Part shown: piece after piece, positions 1 through 5,982 of the stretch | How the letters are laid out: each line of letters opens with the position of its first letter | Position numbering within the stretch: the first letter of the stretch is position 1 | Origin: Thermoflexus sp042408365 | Lineage (GTDB): Bacteria > Chloroflexota > Anaerolineae > Thermoflexales > Thermoflexaceae | Assembly (NCBI RefSeq): GCF_042408365.1 | Contig: NZ_JBHOQJ010000106.1 | Span: 1 to 11,246, forward strand | DNA length: 11,246 bases | Direction: 5' to 3' | Notes under the pieces: model-generated | Databases searched by the model: none | What the model was told of the DNA's origin: nothing | Seen by the model: the letters and a program-made list of their open reading frames with translations, nothing else | Translations under genes and position numbers: made by a program

Positions 1-363
1 GCCAAAGGCGCCCCGCCCGCTCCCAAATGCAAGTTAATTGATCAAATTGGCGCCCATTTCGACGGCCGTGGAGAGGGGAAATCAAAGGGGTGGGGCCCTT
101 CAGCCTCCTCTTGGGCGCTTCGAACGGCGTAACTCCTATTCGGTGGGTGGTGGCCGTGGGGGGATAAGAGCACCCATGCAGGGACCTCCCTTGTGAGTGC
201 CGCCTCCATCTGGGTGCCTCCAGAGGGCAGGTTGCCTGCCGTCGCAAAGCCGTTGGATCATCCACGCCCTTCGGGGAGATCACCTCGGTTGGGAAAAATG
301 GATCATCATGGGGGTGTAGAGGCCGCTAAACCGCCCACCACTCATTCAAAAGCCTGGGGACGC
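1..363. other. Intergenic stretch without a supportable gene
   Basis: I see no convincing coding sequence on either strand. Frame 1 of the plus strand is open from base 1 to a stop near 142, but the 47 or so residues match nothing I recognise. A longer plus-strand frame beginning at 193 runs antisense into the gene at 364-1155 and has the arginine/proline-rich composition of a GC-rich shadow frame. Small structures seen are an 8-base palindrome TTGATCAA at 38-45 and a 6-bp hairpin with a TTG loop at 226-240. The stretch lies downstream of the minus-strand DUF5667 gene, so it may hold that unit's transcript end. No clear U-tract terminator was found. Confidence 0.5.
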
Positions 364-1155
364 TTATCGCTTCGGCCCAGGCGGAAGACGAGTAGGCAAA
401 CGCCCGGGGAAAGGTCGGAACGGAGGCGTTCGGGAGAGCACTTCACGGGCTCGGTTCGCGCGCTCCAGAGCCCGTTCCAGCGCGGGCTGAGCGGCCGGGG
501 GAACCCGGTCGCGCAACGCCATGAGAATCTCCTGATGTTTCTCCACCGCCCGAAGGGCTCGCTGACGCAGGATCGGAAGATCCGGGCGACGCTCAGCCAA
601 TGCCATCAACCGAACCAACAAACGGGCGGATCGCTGGAGGGCCGCCGGATGTACCAGCCGCCCCTGACGTTGCAAGGTTTCGATTTCCTCCGAGCGGCGT
701 TCCAGCTGACGGATCAGCACGGGTGTCGGATCCCCCTGCCATTCGGCCCATGTCAGCTCGACGGACTCCTTCCATAACTTCAGGTCATAGAGCGGATCGC
801 CCGGAAGGCTGGCTTCCGCTGCCCGCACGCCCAGCGTGCCGCCGAAAAGCAAAGCGAGCAACAACCCGGCGGTCAGCAAAGCGGGGACCCAGCGGCGCCC
901 CGCCAGCCATCCCTGGCGCGCCGCCTGCATTCGCCGTGCCGCCGCCACGACCCGCATCCGCCCCCGGCGGACCGCCTCCGGGCGCGGCGGGGGGACCATG
1001 TCCCCCCGCAACCGGCGTGCTGCCTCCAGCAAGGGGCGAAGCTCCGCCGCATACGCGGGATAACGGGCAACGACTTCCTCAATATCGCCTCCCGCAGCGA
1101 CTTCGTCCAGACAGCGAGCCAGCGCTTCCTCAAACGAGATCTTCCTTAAAGACAT
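364..1155 (-). CDS. Membrane protein with DUF5667-like domain, putative partner (anti-sigma-like) of the ECF sigma factor
   Basis: A 263-residue protein. Residues about 5-50 form a helical N-terminal region with ARYPAYAAELRPLLEAA, a pattern common in proteins encoded beside ECF sigma factors. One membrane segment lies at about 89-112. Directly after it comes SLPGDPLYDLKLWKE (116-130), the hallmark opening of DUF5667, followed by a helical, charged outer region with LERRSEEIETLQ. The C-terminus (about 243-263) is Pro/Arg-rich. I chose ATG 1155 because it overlaps the sigma gene's end (ATGTCTTTAA), a classic translational coupling; the open frame continues upstream to 1341 but only antisense-like over the sigma gene. 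By family knowledge such proteins are predicted to hold or control the sigma factor at the membrane. No zinc-binding anti-sigma motif (HxxxCxxC) is visible, so the anti-sigma role is inference from position and topology. Confidence 0.85.
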   Translation of the reverse strand: MSLRKISFEEALARCLDEVAAGGDIEEVVARYPAYAAELRPLLEAARRLRGDMVPPPRPEAVRRGRMRVVAAARRMQAARQGWLAGRRWVPALLTAGLLLALLFGGTLGVRAAEASLPGDPLYDLKLWKESVELTWAEWQGDPTPVLIRQLERRSEEIETLQRQGRLVHPAALQRSARLLVRLMALAERRPDLPILRQRALRAVEKHQEILMALRDRVPPAAQPALERALERANRAREVLSRTPPFRPFPGRLPTRLPPGPKR

Positions 1156-1733
1156 CCCATCTCCTCCATCCGCCGTCGAAGCGATGCCAAGGCTCGATGT
1201 TGCAATGCTTTGATCGCATTGGGCTGCTTCCCCATCAGCCGGGCTGTCTCCTCCACGGATCGCCCCTCCAGGAATCGATGCAGGAGCACCTCTTGTTGCT
1301 CCGGAGTAAGCGCCTGCAAGGCCCGCCGGACGCACTCCCATTGCGCCCGAGCTTCGATCTTCTCCAACTCATCCCCCATCCCAGGTTTCCGCTCTGGATC
1401 CGCCGGGAGCGGCACGGGGGCATGCGGCCGCGCGCGATAGTAATCCATCACCAGGTTGCGGGCGATCGTATAAAGCCAGGCCAAGAAGGGACGCCCCTGC
1501 ACTCGATATCGAGGGAGATGCTCAATCATCCGCACGAAGACCTCTGCTGCCAGATCCTCTGCCACGTCCTGATCGTCCACCCGGATGCGAAGGTAACGAT
1601 AAATGAAAAGATAATAGCGCTCGTAGAGCCATCCCACGGCCTCGGGATCGCCCGCCTGGGCCCGTCGAATCGCCTCCAACTCAGCGGAGACTTCTTCCCA
1701 ATTCGCCGAACGCGTCGGAGGGGATTTTTTCAT
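1146..1733 (-). CDS. ECF-type RNA polymerase sigma factor (sigma-70 family)
   Basis: A 195-residue protein of normal ECF length. Sigma region 2 spans about 28-100, with the -10-binding helix VAEDLAAEVFVRMIEHLPRY (57-76) and FLAWLYTIARNLVMDYYRAR (83-102). Region 4 spans about 135-188, with ALTPEQQEVLLHRFLEGRSV (141-160) and a helix-turn-helix EETARLMGKQPNAIKALQHR (161-180). There is no extra C-terminal domain. It directs RNA polymerase to its own promoter set in the cytoplasm. The frame extends upstream to a GTG at 1805, but ATG 1733 starts where homology begins and has a GGGGA 10 bases upstream. It is followed by, and overlaps, the DUF5667 membrane protein, its likely regulator, and is divergent from a ferritin gene. 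Repeats of ATCGTTAC lie upstream and may mark autoregulation. Its inducing signal cannot be read from the sequence. Confidence 0.94.
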   Translation of the reverse strand: MKKSPPTRSANWEEVSAELEAIRRAQAGDPEAVGWLYERYYLFIYRYLRIRVDDQDVAEDLAAEVFVRMIEHLPRYRVQGRPFLAWLYTIARNLVMDYYRARPHAPVPLPADPERKPGMGDELEKIEARAQWECVRRALQALTPEQQEVLLHRFLEGRSVEETARLMGKQPNAIKALQHRALASLRRRMEEMGCL

Positions 1734-1756
1734 TAGAACAATGTCCCCAATTTTGT

Positions 1757-1783
1757 TTAACGAGCGGCCTGTCGAATCGTTAC
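1757..1783 (-). promoter_or_regulatory. Candidate ECF-type promoter of the sigma factor gene
   Basis: On the minus strand, GTAAC (1783-1779) is followed after 16 bases by CGTTAA (1762-1757). ECF promoters typically carry an AAC-containing -35 box and a CG-T-type -10 box at 16-17 bases, so this is compatible with self-transcription of the sigma operon. The predicted start near 1750 would leave a leader of only about 17 bases, just containing the GGGGA ribosome site. Against it, the other two copies of the GTAACGAT motif nearby lack an obvious matching -10 box, so the motif could instead be an operator. Confidence 0.35.
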
Positions 1784-1950
1784 GGGAATCACCCCAGGAC
1801 CCCACCTCTAGGATACTTTTATGAGGTAACGATCCAACCTGGTCCTATTCGGTTCGGAGCGCTTGAGAGAAGGCGGAAGGCTCCCAAAGCCCCTAGGAGG
1901 GAACCACCTATATCCGCATTGGCACTGCGCGAGAACGGCCGAATCGTTAC
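1773..1950. promoter_or_regulatory. Cluster of three ATCGTTAC-core motifs between sigma factor and ferritin
   Basis: The 11-mer CGAATCGTTAC occurs on the plus strand at 1773-1783 and again at 1940-1950. A third copy in the opposite orientation, GGTAACGATCC, lies at 1825-1835, so the core ATCGTTAC is present three times in 180 bases. Two of the copies extend to ATCGTTACC. The last copy abuts an AT-rich CTTATTAG. An exact 11-base repeat this close together is unlikely by chance. The position between two divergent genes suggests binding sites for a shared regulator or for the ECF sigma factor itself. A further ATCGTTACC inside the sigma coding region (1592-1600) is explained by codons for Arg-Tyr-Leu and probably means nothing. 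Confidence 0.5.
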
Positions 1951-2029
1951 CTTATTAGAAAAGGCTGGCAAGTTCCTCTTTTTCCCGTTAAACTCGAGAA
2001 GCAAAGCATCCTGCTCCTGGGAGGCTCCC

Positions 2030-2527
2030 ATGGCGATGAGCCAAACGCTTCATGACGCGATGAACGACCAGATTCGCCATGAACTCTATTCCGCCTATCT
2101 CTACTTGTCCATGGCCGCTTACTTCGAAGCCATGAACCTGCCTGGATTCGCCCATTGGATGCGAGTCCAAGCTCGCGAGGAGGTGAGCCATGCGATGAAG
2201 TTCTTCGACCACCTCTGCGATCGTGGGGAGCGCGTCATCCTTCAGGCGATCGAGCAGCCTCCAGTGGATTTCGCCTCCCCTCAGGAGGCCTTCGCCCGCG
2301 CGCTCGAACACGAACGCCGAGTTACCGGCCTCATCCGGAACCTCTACCAAATCGCCGTTCGCGAGAACGAGCTCTCCAGTTTGCCGCTGCTCCATTGGTT
2401 CCTGGAGGAGCAGATCGAGGAAGAAAAAAGCGTGGAGCAGATCCTCGCAGCGCTCCGACGTATCGGGGAGGACGGGACGGGGCTGGTGGTGATGGATCGG
2501 GAGCTGGCGCGACGGGAGGGCGATTGA
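2030..2527 (+). CDS. ftnA: Bacterial non-haem ferritin
   Basis: A 165-residue protein, the same length as E. coli FtnA, forming four long helices plus a short fifth. It oxidises Fe(II) and stores iron as a mineral inside a 24-subunit cytosolic shell. The ferroxidase residues align at a constant one-residue offset from E. coli: Glu18, Glu51, His54, Glu95, Gln128 and Glu131, with Tyr25 and Trp123 also conserved. There is no haem-binding Met as in bacterioferritin at the expected place, so Ftn rather than Bfr is preferred. The start at ATG 2030 has GGGAGG five bases upstream. The open frame reaches back to 1919, but that extension is outside family homology; a second ATG at 2036 is less well spaced. 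Divergent from the ECF sigma gene across the ATCGTTAC motif cluster, suggesting control linked to iron or oxidative stress (inference). Confidence 0.95.
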   Translation: MAMSQTLHDAMNDQIRHELYSAYLYLSMAAYFEAMNLPGFAHWMRVQAREEVSHAMKFFDHLCDRGERVILQAIEQPPVDFASPQEAFARALEHERRVTGLIRNLYQIAVRENELSSLPLLHWFLEEQIEEEKSVEQILAALRRIGEDGTGLVVMDRELARREGD

Positions 2528-2535
2528 GCTCCCCT

Positions 2536-2577
2536 CGAAGGTGGACCGGTTGCCTTCGGCAAACCGGTCCACCTTCG
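2536..2577. terminator. Two-way hairpin between ferritin and the hydrolase
   Basis: A long inverted repeat with arms CGAAGGTGGACCGGTTGCC (2536-2554) and its complement (2558-2577), a TTC loop and one bulged A, giving about 19 pairs. It starts nine bases after the ferritin stop and lies about 110 bases beyond the end of the convergent hydrolase. There is no strong T run on either side, so it could act as a weak intrinsic terminator or mainly as a 3' end stabiliser. Confidence 0.65.
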
Positions 2578-2686
2578 CCATGCCTGCATTTCCCTCAGCT
2601 TAGGGGATTATAGTGGTCAAGCGATCTTCGGCGACATAGCCATCGACGAGATCCGAGGGAGAAAAAGAACACACTCGGCCTTGGAT

Positions 2687-3745
2687 TCACTGGGCGCCTT
2701 TAAGGTGCCGATCGAAAAACGCCGTCATCCGTTGCAGGAAGATCGCCCAGGCCTGACCCTGGAACGCGTGGCCCTGGCCGGAATACTCGTAGTATTCCAC
2801 GTCCTTGCCGGCCGCGATGAGCGCATCCCGAATGGCTCGAGCCCATTCCGGCGGCGTCGTGGTATCCGCGGTTCCCTGATGGATTTGCACTGGGGCTGTC
2901 ACGTAATGGAAATAGTAAATCGGGGAAACCTGCCGCAGGAACCCCGGATCCCTACGTGCATCGATGTAAGCCTGGGCCAAGAACGGATCCTCGATGTTTC
3001 GGAACCCGCCGAATCCCCGATGCGCGTTGACCAGATCGGCGCTTACTGGAGCGTAGAGAACCGCCGCGCGAATCCGCGAGTCGATAACGATTGCCCGTGT
3101 GGTCACCCCCCCTCCCATGCTGTGGCCCCACATGCCGATCCGTTCAGGAGCTGCCTGAGGAATCGAAGGAACCGAACTCAGGAGATTCAAAGCATCGATC
3201 ACCAGGCCCATCCGGAAGAAATCAGGCCCGGAATCCGATCCTGCCCATCCTCGGAAATCCGGCGCCAAGGTGATGTAACCCCGGCGGGCCAGATAATCCG
3301 CCGGCCGCCAAGTGTCGGAGCCCGGCACGTAACGGCTGGGCGGAATGTATCCATGATTCAGAATGACCACTGGAAAAGGCCCCCGTCCATGAGGGACCTG
3401 CATCACGCCGGTAATTGTTAACCCATCGCTGGGATAAGCGATCAGATATCGCGTGTAAGCCCCTGTTCGGGTGATCACGGAACGGATCTCAATCTTCCCA
3501 CCGGGATAGATTCGCCGCCGCATGGCCTCGATGGTATATCCCGCCAACGGATGCGGGGTGGGCGACGGCGTAATGGTTGGGGTGGGGATCAGCGTGGGGG
3601 TTAACGCGGGCGATGGGGTCACCGTTACGGCAGGGGTCGCTATGGCAGGGACAGCATTCTGTGAGCGCCCACAGCCCATGATTATGATCAAGAACATCAA
3701 TCCCATTCTCCCCACAAACCAGCGAACTGTTTTCCAATGATCCAT
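2687..3745 (-). CDS. Secreted lipoprotein alpha/beta hydrolase (dienelactone hydrolase / S9 peptidase-like)
   Basis: A 352-residue protein. It begins with a positively charged stretch, a hydrophobic segment MGLMFLIIIM (14-23) and Cys25 in an IMGC lipobox, so it should be lipidated and anchored outside the cytoplasmic membrane. Residues about 36-66 are a Thr/Pro-rich linker (TPSPALTPTLIPTPTITPSP), then the hydrolase fold. An HG oxyanion-type motif is at 131-132, the nucleophile elbow GHSMGG at 207-212 (Ser209), the probable acid Asp294 in GTADTT, and His326 in GQGHAF. The substrate is unknown; esterase or peptidase activity are both possible. ATG 3745 is chosen because GGGAGGGAGGAT precedes it and the signal peptide starts there; the frame runs upstream to 3889 without homology. 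Convergent with ferritin and divergent from the R3H ATPase, so it is probably a single-gene unit. Confidence 0.88.
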   Translation of the reverse strand: MDHWKTVRWFVGRMGLMFLIIIMGCGRSQNAVPAIATPAVTVTPSPALTPTLIPTPTITPSPTPHPLAGYTIEAMRRRIYPGGKIEIRSVITRTGAYTRYLIAYPSDGLTITGVMQVPHGRGPFPVVILNHGYIPPSRYVPGSDTWRPADYLARRGYITLAPDFRGWAGSDSGPDFFRMGLVIDALNLLSSVPSIPQAAPERIGMWGHSMGGGVTTRAIVIDSRIRAAVLYAPVSADLVNAHRGFGGFRNIEDPFLAQAYIDARRDPGFLRQVSPIYYFHYVTAPVQIHQGTADTTTPPEWARAIRDALIAAGKDVEYYEYSGQGHAFQGQAWAIFLQRMTAFFDRHLKGAQ

Positions 3746-4212
3746 ATCCTCCCTCCCGGTTCGGGCATCCCGACAACGGCAACGGCCCCAGGATAGAGCC
3801 AGACCCACGGGATTGCAGCGCCCGCTGGGCGGGATCGCTTGCAATCCTGAGCAAGAGGAAGGGGCTATCAGTCCTCTTCGCAGATCCAAGACGCCCGAAT
3901 CCCCACGCGCAAGGTAATCGGCCGAACAACAGAACTTTTCAAGACTCTAACACAGAGGCAAAATATCAGCAAAACCCTGGAATGGGCTACCCGTATATAC
4001 TGGATGCCTGGCGGCATTTTCCAGACACCCCGAACGTCTTCCCTAGCGAACAGTTATCATTTCGACACCAGAGAGGGATCGCAATAAAATAAAGTGATCA
4101 AGGGATCAGCCCCCTGGACCGGTCCCCCTTGCACCTCAAGGGGCAGGTCATCCGGCCGGATGGCCCCGGGGGGCATGCCCTGAACCCTGAATGGAGGAGC
4201 GCGATCGCAAGG
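3746..4212. other. Intergenic region between the divergent hydrolase and ATPase genes
   Basis: About 470 bases without a recognisable gene. The half near 3920-4100 is clearly richer in A and T than its surroundings, as expected for promoter DNA. It contains a good plus-strand promoter (4062-4090). No convincing minus-strand promoter for the hydrolase stands out; TTGCTG with a TAGAGT box 17 bases on is only a weak candidate. No riboswitch-like structure was recognised. Part of the stretch (4129-4212) would be coding if the ATPase starts at the upstream TTG. Confidence 0.5.
4062..4090 (+). promoter_or_regulatory. Sigma-70 type promoter of the R3H ATPase gene
   Basis: TCGACA (4062-4067) and TAAAAT (4085-4090) are each five of six matches to the -35 and -10 consensus and are separated by exactly 17 bases. 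Transcription would begin near 4097, giving a leader of about 116 bases to ATG 4213 or about 32 bases to TTG 4129. The region is AT-rich in an otherwise GC-rich window. Confidence 0.55.
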
Positions 4213-5892
4213 ATGGCGCAATTTCAGATCACCGATGATCTGGAAGCGTTGCTGAACGTATTGCCTCCAGATATCGCCCAGGCCGTGCGGGACCGCAATC
4301 GAAACGAGGCCTTGCTGGAGGTCGTGCTGGACCTGGGGCGATATCCGGAGGCCCGATATACGGATGGCGAGGCGACCCTTTGCCAACGCGAAGTCACGGA
4401 GGCGGATCTCCAATACGTAGTCTCCCGCATCGGGGAGTTCGACGCGGACAACCGGGCCGGGATCCAGCGAACCTTACATCGCATCAGCGCGATCCGGAAC
4501 CGGCGCGGTAACATCATCGGCTTGACCTGCCGGGTCGGCCGTGCAGTCTACGGCACTATTGAGATCATCAAAGACATCGTCCTGTCTGGGAAGAACATCC
4601 TCCTCCTCGGCCGCCCGGGCGTCGGCAAGACGACCATGCTCCGGGAGGCCGCGCGGGTCCTGGCGGAGCACAAGCGGGTGATCATCGTCGATACCTCGAA
4701 CGAGATCGGCGGTGACGGGGACATCCCGCATCCGGCCGTCGGCCGCGCGCGCCGCATGCAGGTTCCCAAGCCCAGCCTCCAGCACGAGGTGATGATCGAG
4801 GCCGTTGAAAACCACATGCCGGAGGTCATCATCATCGATGAGATCGGCCGCGAGCTGGAGGCCATCGCGGCGCGCACGATCGCGGAGCGTGGCGTGCAGC
4901 TGATCGCCACCGCCCACGGGAACACCCTGGAGAACCTTCTGATGAACCCGACCCTCTCGGATCTCGTGGGCGGCGTGGAGAGCGTCACGCTCTCCGACGA
5001 GGAAGCGCGACGGCGGGGCACCCAGAAGACCGTCCTGGAGCGGCGCGCCCCCCCGACGTTCGACGTGCTCATCGAGATCCAGAACCGCCAACGGCTGCTG
5101 GTTCACCATGACGTGGCCGCCAGCGTGGATGCGCTCCTGCGCGGGCAGCAGCCAGATGTTGAGCTGCGCTATCGCGATGAGGAAGGGCGCATCCATATCG
5201 AGAAGCCCAGGTTCCGGCGGGCGGTGATGGTGGGGAAGTCCCCCCTCCCCTTCTGGCGTGGGGAGATCATCTCCACAACGCCCATCGCTTCGGGGGAATC
5301 CCTGCCACCCCCCACGCGGGTGACCATGGAACGGGTGGGAACCTTTGAAGAGGAAGAAGAGGGAGCGCTGGAAGGAGCCCCATGGGGAGGCTCCCAGCCC
5401 CTTTCCGGCAACGGGCCGCGGCGCCCCTTGCGGGTGTATCCGCTCGGCCTGGCGAGGAACCGCCTCCAGCGGGCAGCCAGCGTCTTTGGGACCCCCCTTC
5501 AGATTGTGGAACAGATTGGGGATGCGGATGTGGTGATCACCACCAAGGCCCACTACCGACGTCATCCCCGGGTGCTCCATGAGGCGGAGGGGAGGGGGAT
5601 CCCAATCTATGTGATTCGCTCGAACACGGTGACTCAGATTGAAAGCTGCTTAGCGGATATCCTAAACCTGGCGCCGGCGGAAGGCGAGGGGGACGATCGG
5701 CTCGCCCAGGCCCTGGAGGAGGCGGAGGAAGCCATTCGGAGGATCCTGAACGGAGAGACCCGATACGTGGATCTCTCCCCCCAGAACGCTTACATCCGGC
5801 GTCAACAGCATCTGCTGGCCCGCCAGTATAACCTGATCTCGCACAGCTACGGGAAGGAGCCGAACCGCTACGTTCGAATCTATGCGGAGTGA
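4213..5892 (+). CDS. R3H domain AAA ATPase, Ycf45/SpoIIIAA-like nucleic-acid-binding protein
   Basis: A 559-residue protein. Residues about 1-125 are the N-terminal domain typical of this family (ITDDLEALLNVLPPDIA). The ATPase core follows with Walker A GRPGVGKTT (133-141), a VDTSNEIGGDGD segment (159-170), Walker B VIIIDEIGRE (205-214) and an IATAHGNTLENL sensor-type region (231-242). A variable acidic linker (about 335-400, with a run of six Glu at 379-384 broken by none) leads to a small alpha/beta domain (about 405-485). The C-terminal R3H domain has Arg529-x3-His533 and ends in EPNRYVRIYA. The R3H domain binds single-stranded nucleic acid; the cellular job of this family is not established. 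The SpoIIIAA label sometimes given does not imply sporulation. The start is uncertain: the frame extends to a TTG at 4129 (28 more residues), while ATG 4213 starts at family homology, with GGAGGAG about 13 bases upstream. Confidence 0.88.
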   Translation: MAQFQITDDLEALLNVLPPDIAQAVRDRNRNEALLEVVLDLGRYPEARYTDGEATLCQREVTEADLQYVVSRIGEFDADNRAGIQRTLHRISAIRNRRGNIIGLTCRVGRAVYGTIEIIKDIVLSGKNILLLGRPGVGKTTMLREAARVLAEHKRVIIVDTSNEIGGDGDIPHPAVGRARRMQVPKPSLQHEVMIEAVENHMPEVIIIDEIGRELEAIAARTIAERGVQLIATAHGNTLENLLMNPTLSDLVGGVESVTLSDEEARRRGTQKTVLERRAPPTFDVLIEIQNRQRLLVHHDVAASVDALLRGQQPDVELRYRDEEGRIHIEKPRFRRAVMVGKSPLPFWRGEIISTTPIASGESLPPPTRVTMERVGTFEEEEEGALEGAPWGGSQPLSGNGPRRPLRVYPLGLARNRLQRAASVFGTPLQIVEQIGDADVVITTKAHYRRHPRVLHEAEGRGIPIYVIRSNTVTQIESCLADILNLAPAEGEGDDRLAQALEEAEEAIRRILNGETRYVDLSPQNAYIRRQQHLLARQYNLISHSYGKEPNRYVRIYAE

Positions 5893-5896
5893 AGAA

Positions 5897-5935
5897 AAAG
5901 GCAAGCCAGGCGCCTCCGGCGCTTGGCTTGCCTTT
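5897..5935. terminator. Strong two-way intrinsic terminator between the ATPase and purH
   Basis: An inverted repeat of 18 pairs with one G-T wobble and a three-base TCC loop. The left arm begins AAAGGCAAGCCAGGCGCC and the right arm ends GCTTGCCTTT. A-rich bases at 5895-5899 on the left and TTT at 5933-5935 on the right provide U-tracts in both directions. It lies just after the ATPase stop (5892) and about 50 bases beyond the purH stop, so it can end both convergent transcripts. Confidence 0.85.
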
Positions 5936-5982
5936 CAAACCTCACCAACCCTCAGCGATCCACACCACCCCTAAAAGCGCGC

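Noticed and set aside
134..144. TCCTATTCGGT shared with 1843-1853
   Set aside because: A single 11-base match between distant points of an 11-kb window is expected several times by chance; no other similarity flanks it.
1592..1600. Extra copy of GGTAACGAT inside the sigma factor gene
   Set aside because: It encodes conserved Arg-Tyr-Leu residues of sigma region 2, so coding constraint explains it. A similar ATCGTTAC at 7505-7512 over the purH start is a plausible chance hit for an 8-mer.
600..1736. Long plus-strand open frame (378 codons) antisense to the sigma and DUF5667 genes
   Set aside because: It is Pro/Arg/Ser-rich with no recognisable domain, while both minus-strand genes have clear family motifs. 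Long antisense frames are expected at this GC content.
4474..5580. Long minus-strand open frame (368 codons) antisense to the R3H ATPase
   Set aside because: His/Asp/Gly-rich mirror of the real coding strand, no domain, no ribosome binding site, and the sense gene is well supported.
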